Assembly (NCBI GenBank): GCA_902797895.1
Contig: CADBUS010000037.1
Location: 1-16,509, forward strand
Length of the DNA: 16,509 bases
From: an uncultured Bacteroidia bacterium
Lineage (GTDB): Bacteria; Bacteroidota; Bacteroidia; Bacteroidales; UBA932
Reading direction: 5' to 3'
Within the stretch, counting starts at the first letter, position 1. The number at the start of each line of letters is the position of its first letter. The position numbers were made by a program, and so were the translations under genes. A model generated the notes under the pieces. It saw only the letters and a list, made by a program, of their open reading frames with translations. It searched no databases and had not been told where the DNA came from. Below, in pieces: positions 1 to 6,719 of the stretch.

Positions 1-677
1 AATACCTGCTGCCCCTCCTGATGAATATAGTGCAACCTCTTTTCTACCGTCTCTTTAGAGGCCGGATAAACCGAGCCGCCGGCTGTCTGGTAGAGGTATT
101 TTCTGCCCACTCCATCTACGTGCAGGATTGAGTCTATAAAGCCGCAATCCTCTTCTGTTGGCTCAATAAGCATAGCTACAGCTCCGTCTCCAAAGAGCGG
201 ACAGGTTGTGCGGTCTTTGTAATCTACTATACCGCTCATCCTCTCTCCGCACACCAAGATAATCTTCTTGTAGGCACCGCTCTCTATAAAGCGTCTTACG
301 GTTTCAAAAGTAAAGAGAAAGCCGCTACAACCTGCATTGGTGTCATAGCCCCACGCGTTTTTAATCCCGGTCTTGTCTGCTATTATATTGGCAGTTGCCG
401 GAAACTGCATGTCCGGAGTTACTGTATGGCAGAGAAGCATTTGTATCTCAGAGGGATCTGTCTTTGTGGCTTCAAGCAATCTCTCCACCGCAATTGCACC
501 CATGAATGAGGTCCCAAGTCCATCTTCTTTGAGTATTCTTCTCTCCCTAACCCCCACACGAGACATAATCCACTCATCGGAGGTATCCACCATTGTAGAA
601 AGTTCCTGATTAGTAAGTATATAATCAGGGATATAAGCCTCTATACCGGTTATTGCCGCCCTTAACTGCTTCTGCAT
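1..677 (-). CDS. fabH: Beta-ketoacyl-ACP synthase III (3' end outside window)
   Basis: FabH condenses acetyl-CoA or another short acyl-CoA primer with malonyl-ACP to begin type II fatty acid synthesis in the cytoplasm. The first 225 residues are visible. The N-terminal thiolase fold includes the family-typical stretch D-T-S-D-E-W-I around residues 31-37, followed by R-x-G-V-R-E-R. The nucleophilic cysteine is C117 in N-A-G-C-S-G-F. The segment F-G-D-G-A around 162-166 and the Y-Q-E-G-like stretch near the edge are also typical. The His and Asn of the catalytic triad lie beyond the window. The residue before the cysteine is Gly where Ala is more usual. The start is the ATG at 675-677, which fits the family N-terminus; there is no Shine-Dalgarno sequence. 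It lies 44 bases after rpmF and is probably the third gene of the yceD–rpmF–fabH operon. plsX, which sits between rpmF and fabH in many proteobacteria, is absent, as in other Bacteroidetes. Identification is firm; only the end is missing. Confidence 0.93.
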   Translation of the reverse strand, partial: MQKQLRAAITGIEAYIPDYILTNQELSTMVDTSDEWIMSRVGVRERRILKEDGLGTSFMGAIAVERLLEATKTDPSEIQMLLCHTVTPDMQFPATANIIADKTGIKNAWGYDTNAGCSGFLFTFETVRRFIESGAYKKIILVCGERMSGIVDYKDRTTCPLFGDGAVAMLIEPTEEDCGFIDSILHVDGVGRKYLYQTAGGSVYPASKETVEKRLHYIHQEGQQV

Positions 678-721
678 AGCAAGCCGTTGAAATAGACTAA
701 AGCGTAAGTAACTTTAACTTA

Positions 722-907
722 TTACTTTGCGCTCTCCTTAGAGATAACCAAACGGCCACGGTAGTAACCGCACTCAGGGCAAACGTGGTGATACATTACT
801 GTAGAACCGCAGTTTGAGCAGGTTGCCAATGTAGGAAGCTCTGCCTTATCGTGTGTTCTTCTCTTATCCCTTCTCTGTTTGGAGATTTTATGTTTAGGAT
901 GTGCCAT
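722..907 (-). CDS. rpmF: 50S ribosomal protein L32
   Basis: L32 is a small basic protein of the large ribosomal subunit. The 61 residues match the family: after the start comes a Lys/Arg-rich stretch (H-K-I-S-K-Q-R-R-D-K-R-R), then a zinc ribbon with two CxxC pairs, C-S-N-C and C-P-E-C, and the conserved G-Y-Y-R-G-R. Having all four cysteines makes this the zinc-binding form. The length is usual. It sits 30 bases after yceD and 44 before fabH, all on the minus strand, so the three are probably co-transcribed from the promoter ahead of yceD. I see no separate promoter in the short gap before it. Confidence 0.97.
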   Translation of the reverse strand: MAHPKHKISKQRRDKRRTHDKAELPTLATCSNCGSTVMYHHVCPECGYYRGRLVISKESAK

Positions 908-937
908 TTTAAACTATTTTTTATGTTTATAATCCTT

Positions 938-1474
938 TTAATTATCGCGATGGTTTTCTCCACCCAACAAATCTTTCAAGGCGCTGAAAGGAGAGTAGGT
1001 ATCGCTATCCTCTTGCCCCTTACCATCTTCCGCCCTCAATTTTTTAAGCCTCTCTTCCATCTGCGGATTGCAGTCCCCTTGCCTATGCACCCTCTTCAGA
1101 GGAATGTTCACACAGATTGTATCATATATGAACTGCTTTATATCTACCTCTGCCTCAGATGGATCTACTACTATAAACTCATCCGATACTTCCGGCTCCT
1201 CTCCAAGTTTTGCAGGGCGAATCGCCAAGTTGCTTTCAAAAGCTATCGGCAACTCCAACTCCTCCAAACATCTGTCGCACTCCACCACCACAGTTCCGCT
1301 ACCGGCGCAAACAAGATTCATCCAACCGCTCCCCTTCTCCAACACAGCCTTAACAACAATGTCTGCATCAAGCACCTGTGTATTACCAAACTCCCTGAAC
1401 AACTCCCCTTTCACCTCAAACTCATACTCACTCTTGCCTGCAGCAACACCACCTATGTGAATTGCATAATCCAT
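938..1474 (-). CDS. yceD: DUF177 / YceD family protein
   Basis: YceD (DUF177) proteins are nearly always encoded just before rpmF. They have been linked to 23S rRNA metabolism and ribosome assembly, but their exact activity is unsettled. This 178-residue product shows the family's C-x-x-C-L signature (C66-D-R-C69-L) in the middle and further cysteines at 121 and 135. The acidic C-terminal half ends in a P-F-S-A-L-K-D-L-L segment typical of the family. An in-frame start exists upstream, but the ATG at 1472-1474 is preferred: translation from it begins M-D-Y-A-I-H, which fits the family, and a strong Bacteroidetes promoter lies right before it and would exclude the longer form. The predicted transcript then has only about 3-5 untranslated bases. 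Identification rests on the signature and position. Confidence 0.88.
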   Translation of the reverse strand: MDYAIHIGGVAAGKSEYEFEVKGELFREFGNTQVLDADIVVKAVLEKGSGWMNLVCAGSGTVVVECDRCLEELELPIAFESNLAIRPAKLGEEPEVSDEFIVVDPSEAEVDIKQFIYDTICVNIPLKRVHRQGDCNPQMEERLKKLRAEDGKGQEDSDTYSPFSALKDLLGGENHRDN

Positions 1475-1483
1475 AATGGGGCG

Positions 1484-1514
1484 CAAATATACTAAGTTTT
1501 TTATAAAGTGCAAA
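1484..1514 (-). promoter_or_regulatory. Bacteroidetes-type promoter for yceD–rpmF–fabH
   Basis: On the minus strand TTTG (1511-1514) is followed after 19 bases by TATATTTG (1484-1491). This matches exactly the -33 TTTG and -7 TAnnTTTG consensus known for Bacteroides housekeeping sigma, including the 19-21 base spacing. Transcription would begin near 1477-1479, only 3-5 bases before the yceD ATG. This is a pattern match, not a measured start. Confidence 0.65.
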
Positions 1515-1566
1515 GTTCCTTTCTCTATCCCACAGCCACGCACAAATCAACTCTCCACTCCATTTC

Positions 1567-3378
1567 CTATCCGCTACTCTGCATCTTAAAGCGCTTGCGC
1601 TCGTTTATATCCAAGTATATCTTCCTGATTCTCAAATGAGAAGGCGTTACCTCCACAAGTTCATCATCTTGTATGTACTCCAACATCTCCTCCAAAGTGA
1701 ACTGCATTGGTGGCGGAAGCAGAATCTTTTCATCTGAGCCGGCCGCCCTCACATTGGAGAGCTTTTTCTTTATACATACATTCACATTAAGGTCCATAGC
1801 TCTTGTATATTCTCCCACAACCTGCCCTGCATAAACCTCATCGCCCGGGTTTATTATCCACTTGCCCCTATCCAGCAACTTCCACATAGAGTAGGCTATG
1901 GCCGTTCCGGTTTCAAGCGCCACAAGCGAGCCATTGGTCCTCTTCTCAATCTCTCCCTTGTATGGCTCGTATCCCTTAAAGCGGTGAGCCATAATAGCTT
2001 CTCCGCTTGTAGCGGTTATAAGGTTGCTCCTTAGTCCTATTATTCCTCGCGATGGTATATCAAAATCCAGATGCACCCTGTCTCCCTTGTGATCCATATG
2101 CAGCATCACCCCTTTTCTTCTGGTAGCCATCTCGATAGCTTTACCTACAAACTCCTCCGGCACATCAATTATCAGATGCTCAATAGGCTCGCACCTCTGC
2201 CCATTTATATTTTTATCAATAACTTTAGGCTGCCCTATCTGGAGTTCAAACCCCTCTCTGCGCATTGTTTCAATAAGTATTGAAAGATGAAGCACACCTC
2301 TTCCGTAAACAATAAAGGAGTCTGAGGTCTTGCCGGGCTTAACCCTCAAAGCAAGATTTTTCTCCAGCTCTTTATCTAACCTCTCTTTCAGGTGGCGGCT
2401 TGTAACAAACTTGCCATCCTTGCCAAAAAATGGCGAATCGTTTATGCAGAAGAGCATACTCATAGTTGGCTCATCTATGGTGATTGGCGGCAGAGGCTCA
2501 GGATTCTGGGCATCTGCAATGGTGTCTCCAATCTCAAAGCCTTCAATACCTACCACTGCGCATATATCTCCGCTTGCCACGCTCTCCGCCTTAGTCTTCT
2601 CTAAACCTGTAAAGAGCATCAAATCCTTGATGCGCTGCTTAACTTGCGCTCCCTCTCTATGGCATAGGGTTATCTCCTGCCCTGCTTTAAGCACTCCTCT
2701 TTTTATTCTGCCAACAGCAATCCTTCCCACGTATGGGGAGTATTCCAAAGAGGAGACAAGCATCTGGGGAGTTCCCTCCAAATCCTGCACAGGGCCGGGT
2801 ATCTCACTTATTATAAGATCCATAAGCGTAGTAAGGTCTTCTGTTGGCTTTCTCCAATCCAAAGACATCCACCCCTGCTTGGCGCAACCATATACCGTTT
2901 TGAAGTTCAGCTGCTCATCTGTAGCATTGAGGTTGAACATAAGCTCAAATACCTGGTCATTAACCTCCTCCGGCCTGCAGTTCTGCTTATCCACCTTGTT
3001 TATTACCACAAGCGGTTTCTTACCCATTTCAAGCGCTTTCTGCAGCACAAATCTGGTTTGCGGCATACACCCCTCAAAGGCATCCACCAAGAGCAGAACT
3101 CCATCTGCCATATTGAGCACCCTCTCCACCTCGCCACCAAAGTCGGCGTGGCCGGGGGTATCTATAATATTGATTTTATGCCCCTTGTATGGCACACTCA
3201 CATTCTTTGCAAGTATTGTAATGCCTCTTTCCCTCTCCAAATCGTTATTATCCAACATAAGCTGGCCGTTACTCTCTTTCTCCCTCATAATTTTGCTCTG
3301 GAGAATCATCTTATCCACAAGGGTTGTCTTGCCGTGGTCCACGTGGGCAATAATGGCTATATTTCTAATATTCTGCAT
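1567..3378 (-). CDS. typA: Ribosome-associated GTPase TypA/BipA
   Basis: TypA/BipA is a translational GTPase related to EF-G and LepA. It binds the 70S ribosome and helps 50S assembly and stress or low-temperature growth. The 603-residue length is usual (E. coli about 607). GTPase motifs are all present: A-H-V-D-H-G-K-T-T at 11-19 (G1), R-G-I-T at 51-54 (G2), D-T-P-G-H-A-D-F at 73-80 (G3) and N-K-V-D at 127-130 (G4). The EF-G-like domain II and the TypA C-terminal region follow, including I-P-S-R-G-I-I-G-L-R and the basic R-I-R-K-I-Y-L end. The start is the ATG at 3376-3378 (M-Q-N-I-R-N), the family N-terminus; the reading frame can be extended upstream only to a TTG. The gene stands alone between the gpx terminator and the yceD promoter. 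I see no clear terminator in the 92 bases after it, so some read-through into yceD is possible. Confidence 0.97.
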   Translation of the reverse strand: MQNIRNIAIIAHVDHGKTTLVDKMILQSKIMREKESNGQLMLDNNDLERERGITILAKNVSVPYKGHKINIIDTPGHADFGGEVERVLNMADGVLLLVDAFEGCMPQTRFVLQKALEMGKKPLVVINKVDKQNCRPEEVNDQVFELMFNLNATDEQLNFKTVYGCAKQGWMSLDWRKPTEDLTTLMDLIISEIPGPVQDLEGTPQMLVSSLEYSPYVGRIAVGRIKRGVLKAGQEITLCHREGAQVKQRIKDLMLFTGLEKTKAESVASGDICAVVGIEGFEIGDTIADAQNPEPLPPITIDEPTMSMLFCINDSPFFGKDGKFVTSRHLKERLDKELEKNLALRVKPGKTSDSFIVYGRGVLHLSILIETMRREGFELQIGQPKVIDKNINGQRCEPIEHLIIDVPEEFVGKAIEMATRRKGVMLHMDHKGDRVHLDFDIPSRGIIGLRSNLITATSGEAIMAHRFKGYEPYKGEIEKRTNGSLVALETGTAIAYSMWKLLDRGKWIINPGDEVYAGQVVGEYTRAMDLNVNVCIKKKLSNVRAAGSDEKILLPPPMQFTLEEMLEYIQDDELVEVTPSHLRIRKIYLDINERKRFKMQSSG

Positions 3379-3421
3379 AATCTTGTCGTAAAGAGAGGCC
3401 TGCCTCAATTATTAACGGCCG

Positions 3422-3429
3422 CAAAATTA
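3422..3429 (-). promoter_or_regulatory. Candidate -7 element for typA
   Basis: TAATTTTG on the minus strand matches TAnnTTTG and would place transcription start near 3415, about 37 bases before the typA ATG. No TTTG or TTG lies at the expected distance upstream; that space is taken by the gpx terminator hairpin. The T-rich terminator tail runs into this element, so the match may be partly a by-product of the tail. Confidence 0.35.
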
Positions 3430-3468
3430 TAAAAAATAATAAACCCCGGAACCTGGGCCGGTCCGGGG
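3430..3468 (-). terminator. Intrinsic terminator of gpx
   Basis: Reading the minus strand, CCCCGGA (3462-3468) pairs with TCCGGGG (3444-3450) across an 11-base loop. The hairpin is followed at once by a T-rich tail, TTTATTATTTTTTAT. It begins about 42 bases after the gpx stop. A GC-rich stem followed by Ts is the classical rho-independent form. It is the only clear intrinsic terminator I see in the window. Confidence 0.8.
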
Positions 3469-3510
3469 GCAGTGTTGAAATGCAGTTCTTCTTTTTTGAC
3501 TCGTCAGATA

Positions 3511-4113
3511 TTATTTCAACAAAGCTACTATATCGTTCTCCATCTCAGTAATACTGTGAGTTGGTTCATATCTCTTAATCACATTGCCTTCCTTGTCTAT
3601 AAGGAACTTTGTAAAGTTCCACTTTATAGATGGCTCTTTGGCGTAGTCTGCATTCTGCTTGGAGAGCATATCGTGCAGAATCTTGCCAATTTTGTGGTTC
3701 ATATCAAAGCCGGCAAAGCCTGCCTTACTTTTAAGATAGGTGTAAAGCCCGGACTCATTAGGGCCGTTTACCTCAATCTTGTTAAACTGCGGGAATTTGG
3801 TGTTGTAGTTGAGCTGGCAGAACTCCTGTATCTCCTCCATTGTACCGGGGGCCTGCTGCCCGAACTGATTGCAAGGGAAATCCAATATCTCAAAGCCCTG
3901 GCCTGAAAGTTTCTCATACAGAGCCTCAAGCTCCGTATATTGAGGGGTAAAGCCACACCTTGTTGCTGTATTTACAATAAGACAAACCTTCCCTTTGTAT
4001 GCTCCCAAAGAGAAATCGTTGCCTTTGGCATCTTTTACTGTAAAATCATATACATTCTGCGCCATAACGCTCACTGATAGAATTGTAAATAATGCAAGAA
4101 GTAATTTCTTCAT
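3511..4113 (-). CDS. Exported glutathione peroxidase-family (thiol) peroxidase
   Basis: Members of this family reduce hydrogen peroxide and organic hydroperoxides. Bacterial non-selenium forms usually take electrons from thioredoxin rather than glutathione. The 200-residue protein begins with a signal peptide (M-K-K, a hydrophobic stretch to about residue 17, likely cleavage V-M-A|Q near 18), so it should act in the periplasm. The mature part has N-T-A-T-R-C-G-F with the peroxidatic Cys53. F-P-C-N-Q-F-G-Q-Q follows with a second Cys81, a likely resolving residue, and Gln87. Trp165-Asn166 in K-W-N-F-T-K-F complete the Cys-Gln-Trp-Asn tetrad. Cysteine replaces the selenocysteine of animal enzymes. 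There is no lipobox cysteine after the signal peptide, so it is not a lipoprotein. It is transcribed divergently from guaA and ends at a strong terminator, so it is a single-gene unit. Electron donor is inferred, not visible. Confidence 0.93.
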   Translation of the reverse strand: MKKLLLALFTILSVSVMAQNVYDFTVKDAKGNDFSLGAYKGKVCLIVNTATRCGFTPQYTELEALYEKLSGQGFEILDFPCNQFGQQAPGTMEEIQEFCQLNYNTKFPQFNKIEVNGPNESGLYTYLKSKAGFAGFDMNHKIGKILHDMLSKQNADYAKEPSIKWNFTKFLIDKEGNVIKRYEPTHSITEMENDIVALLK

Positions 4114-4139
4114 CCCTTTTATTTGGTATATACCGCCGT

Positions 4140-4170
4140 CAAAGGTAGTGAAAAAGTTGGTTTTTCCAAA
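4140..4170 (-). promoter_or_regulatory. Promoter of gpx, overlapping the guaA promoter
   Basis: On the minus strand TTTG (4167-4170), 19 bases, then TACCTTTG (4140-4147) matches the Bacteroidetes -33/-7 consensus exactly. Start of transcription would be near 4134, giving a leader of about 20 bases before the gpx ATG. The -33 element lies inside the spacer of the opposing guaA promoter. Confidence 0.65.
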
Positions 4171-4187
4171 AACTGGAGCTACTTTTG
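4156..4187 (+). promoter_or_regulatory. Promoter of guaA, overlapping the gpx promoter
   Basis: GTTG (4156-4159), 20 bases, then TACTTTTG (4180-4187) fits the Bacteroidetes promoter with one mismatch in the -33 part. Start would be near 4193, leaving a leader of about 20 A/T-rich bases before the guaA ATG. No purine-sensing riboswitch can fit in so short a leader. Confidence 0.6.
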
Positions 4188-4212
4188 CCTATATTTTGAA
4201 CATTTTGACATT

Positions 4213-5829
4213 ATGGAGAGAATCATAATTTTAGACTTTGGCTCGCAGGTAACACAGGTTATAGGCAGGAGAGTTAGGGAGTTGAATGTTTACTGCGAGA
4301 TCTATCCTTTCAACAAATTTCCATTCACAGAAGACGGCAAGATTCCCTCCGATATAAAAGGACTTATACTATCGGGAAGCCCATTTTCCGTAAGAGACAA
4401 CAATGCTCCCAAAGTAGATTTGAGCCTCTTTATAGGCAAGTTCCCTATTTTGGGAATCTGCTACGGGGCGCAATACATAGCTCATACAATGGGCGGATGT
4501 GTGGAGGCTTCACAGACAAGAGAGTACGGCAGAGCGGAATTAACCATAACTGAGGGAAAAGAGATTATATTTGACTCTGTACCCCAATGCTCACAGGTTT
4601 GGATGAGCCACGGCGATACTATTACCGCTCTCCCAAAAGGAGCTAAGCTAATTGCCTCTACTCCAACAGTTCAGAATGCAGCGTACAAGATTGAGGGCAA
4701 TGGCATTTATGCTCTGCAGTTCCACCCGGAGGTATTCCACTCTACATACGGAGGAGTTATGCTCCGCAACTTTATAATAGAGGTTTGCGGCTGCAAGGGA
4801 GATTGGACTACGGAGTCCTTTATAGAGACCACAGTATCCGATTTGAAGCAGAAATTGGGAGAGGAGCACGTTATATTGGGGCTGAGCGGCGGAGTGGATT
4901 CTACCGTAGCAGCGGTGCTTTTGAACAAAGCCATAGGAAAGAGATTGCACTGTATATTTGTAGATAACGGACTGCTGCGTAAAAATGAGTTTGAGGATGT
5001 GCTGGAACAGTACAAAGGTATGGGGCTTAATGTAGTTGGGGTTAAGGCTGCGGATAGGTTTTTGGAGGCTCTTGCAGGTATTTCAGATCCGGAGGGAAAG
5101 AGAAAAGCTATCGGGAGGACCTTTATAGAGGTATTTGATACTGAGGCTCAAAAGATTACAAATGCCAAATGGCTTGCACAAGGTACTATTTATCCAGATG
5201 TGATTGAATCAAGCAGCGTAAAGGGGCCATCTGCCACAATAAAATCTCACCATAATGTAGGAGGTCTGCCGGAGAAGATGAATCTGAAAATAGTGGAGCC
5301 ATTGAGGGCGCTCTTCAAAGATGAGGTGCGCAGAACAGGCCGCGCACTCGGCATAAAGAGGGAGCTTATAAGCCGCCATCCTTTTCCGGGGCCTGGCTTG
5401 GGAATCAGAGTTTTGGGAGAGGTTACGGCAGAAAAGCTGCGCATACTTAAAGAGGCAGACCATATATTTATAAGCCAGTTGCGTAAATACCGCACCAACC
5501 TGCCGCCGGCATCCAATGGTTTTGCAGAAAATGAGGATGGCGATTCAGATAGAGAGGCCCAAATCTCGCTCTACGATGCTGTATGGCAAGCAGGTACAAT
5601 ACTGCTACCGGTTAAGAGCGTTGGAGTTATGGGCGATGAGAGAACATACGAATATACCATTGCCCTCAGGGCCGTTGTATCAAATGATGGTATGACAGCA
5701 GATTGGGTACACCTGCCATACGACTTTTTAGCAGCAGTCTCCAACCAAATAATAAACAATGTCAAAGGGGTAAACAGAGTCTGCTACGATATATCTTCCA
5801 AACCCCCTGCAACCATTGAGTGGGAGTAA
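4213..5829 (+). CDS. guaA: GMP synthase (glutamine-hydrolysing)
   Basis: GuaA converts XMP to GMP using ATP and ammonia released from glutamine, the last step of guanine nucleotide synthesis. All three domains are present in the 538 residues. The N-terminal class I amidotransferase has nucleophile Cys83 in G-I-C-Y-G-A-Q and His171/Glu173 in F-H-P-E-V. The ATP pyrophosphatase domain has its P-loop S-G-G-V-D-S at 225-230. The C-terminal dimerisation domain ends in the hallmark K-P-P-A-T-I-E-W-E. A hydrophilic stretch of roughly 15-20 residues (N-G-F-A-E-N-E-D-G-D-S-D and flanks) ahead of the dimerisation domain makes it slightly longer than E. coli's 525. The ATG at 4213 is chosen because M-E-R-I-I-I-L-D-F-G-S-Q is the family N-terminus and the upstream in-frame ATG at 4123 lies before the promoter. 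It ends 3 bases from the stop of the convergent phzF-like gene. Confidence 0.98.
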   Translation: MERIIILDFGSQVTQVIGRRVRELNVYCEIYPFNKFPFTEDGKIPSDIKGLILSGSPFSVRDNNAPKVDLSLFIGKFPILGICYGAQYIAHTMGGCVEASQTREYGRAELTITEGKEIIFDSVPQCSQVWMSHGDTITALPKGAKLIASTPTVQNAAYKIEGNGIYALQFHPEVFHSTYGGVMLRNFIIEVCGCKGDWTTESFIETTVSDLKQKLGEEHVILGLSGGVDSTVAAVLLNKAIGKRLHCIFVDNGLLRKNEFEDVLEQYKGMGLNVVGVKAADRFLEALAGISDPEGKRKAIGRTFIEVFDTEAQKITNAKWLAQGTIYPDVIESSSVKGPSATIKSHHNVGGLPEKMNLKIVEPLRALFKDEVRRTGRALGIKRELISRHPFPGPGLGIRVLGEVTAEKLRILKEADHIFISQLRKYRTNLPPASNGFAENEDGDSDREAQISLYDAVWQAGTILLPVKSVGVMGDERTYEYTIALRAVVSNDGMTADWVHLPYDFLAAVSNQIINNVKGVNRVCYDISSKPPATIEWE

Positions 5830-5838
5830 AATTTACTC
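5824..5838. repeat. 15-base palindrome holding both convergent stop codons
   Basis: GAGTAAA, a central A, then TTTACTC form a near-perfect palindrome. It contains the guaA TAA (5827-5829) and, on the other strand, the phzF-like TAA (5833-5835). As RNA it could make only a weak 4-5 base-pair hairpin with no T-run after it on either strand, so it is not a good terminator. It may be chance arising from two TAA stops facing each other. Confidence 0.5.
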
Positions 5839-6711
5839 TGTGGTGGCAAGGCCGCCTATTTGGACTCTTGAAAGAGGTGGCGAGTTGTTTGGGGCGTAGA
5901 GGTCTGACACCTCATTTTCAATAAATTGCAGATGCAGAAGGCCGCCGCGCTCTGAGGCTTGGTAGGCTGTGAGTTTATTCTTGCCGAGTTTGGAGGCCCA
6001 AAGCGGAGCAAGTGAAGAGTGGGCGGAGCCTGTTACAGGATCCTCATTTATAGCCTCTTTGGGGAAAAAGCATCGCGACAGAAAATCATATTCAAATGGC
6101 CGCTTGCCTTTATTTTTCTCCTTTGCCGCAGCGGCCGTTATCAGCAGATTGTAGCTGCCGGGCAAGGCGGATATGCTGTTGAAATCTGGCTTAAAGGATA
6201 TTACATCATCCTCGTTTTCAAACACTACCACATAATCTATCCCCTTGTATATCTCTATGTAGGAGACTTCGCCTATTGCATTTTTAACCGCCTCTATCTC
6301 ATCCCTCTCTGTAACCTCTGTAAGAGAGTAGGCTGGAAAATCCATTGTGAGTATAAAATCTGCATCCTTAGTAACGGTAAGGCGGCCGCTGCGGCTGTTG
6401 AAACAGAGCTGCTTGGAGTGCGGAAAGTAGTGCAAAAAGAGTATATATGCCGTAGCAAGCGTTGCGTGGCCGCACAAATCGACCTCGCAACCTGGTGTAA
6501 ACCAGCGTATTTCAAATTGAAGGCTCAATGCATCATCTACAATAGGGAGGCAAAAAGCTGTTTCGGATAGATTATTTGCCTTTGCAATAGCCTGCATATC
6601 AGCCATATCCGGCCAACCTGCCTGCTTTTCTAAAATGCAAACCGCTGCAGGATTTCCTCTCAATCCTTTCTCTGCAAAGGAATTAACCAGATATTGTTTA
6701 TACTCTTTCAT
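5833..6711 (-). CDS. PhzF family isomerase/epimerase-like protein
   Basis: The PhzF family shares the diaminopimelate epimerase fold. PhzF itself isomerises a phenazine precursor, but most members, including those in organisms with no phenazine genes, have no known substrate. The 292 residues show the family landmarks: R-G-N-P-A-A-V at 18-24, N-L-S-E-T-A-F with the catalytic Glu50, G-C-E-V-D-L-C-G-H-A-T at 74-84, and E-D-P-V-T-G-S-A-H at 223-231. It has two pseudo-symmetric halves and no signal peptide, so it is cytoplasmic. The ATG at 6709-6711 is chosen since M-K-E-Y-K-Q-Y fits the family start and lies 8 bases after the xerD stop; an ATG at 6757-6759 would overlap xerD. It is the last gene of ftsE–nth–xerD–phzF. 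No phenazine genes are nearby, so the reaction is unknown. Confidence 0.9.
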   Translation of the reverse strand: MKEYKQYLVNSFAEKGLRGNPAAVCILEKQAGWPDMADMQAIAKANNLSETAFCLPIVDDALSLQFEIRWFTPGCEVDLCGHATLATAYILFLHYFPHSKQLCFNSRSGRLTVTKDADFILTMDFPAYSLTEVTERDEIEAVKNAIGEVSYIEIYKGIDYVVVFENEDDVISFKPDFNSISALPGSYNLLITAAAAKEKNKGKRPFEYDFLSRCFFPKEAINEDPVTGSAHSSLAPLWASKLGKNKLTAYQASERGGLLHLQFIENEVSDLYAPNNSPPLSRVQIGGLATTE

Positions 6712-6719
6712 AGTTATAA

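Noticed and set aside
678..721. A missing or short plsX between rpmF and fabH.
   Set aside because: The gap is only 44 bases; the absence matches the normal Bacteroidetes order, so it is not a deletion.
851..1495. A 214-codon open frame on the plus strand.
   Set aside because: It covers rpmF and yceD in antisense; its composition is that of a frame shadow (runs of Leu, His, Ile) with no domain.
2330..3391. A 353-codon open frame on the plus strand.
   Set aside because: It is fully antisense to typA, whose protein is highly conserved over this whole stretch; the antisense product is Ser/Leu-rich with no recognisable domain.
4123..4212. A 30-codon N-terminal extension of guaA.
   Set aside because: It would begin upstream of the predicted promoter and adds residues absent from the family; the ATG at 4213 gives the canonical N-terminus.
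4114..4212. A riboswitch or attenuator ahead of guaA.
   Set aside because: The predicted leader is about 20 bases, too short for a known purine or ZTP/PRPP aptamer.
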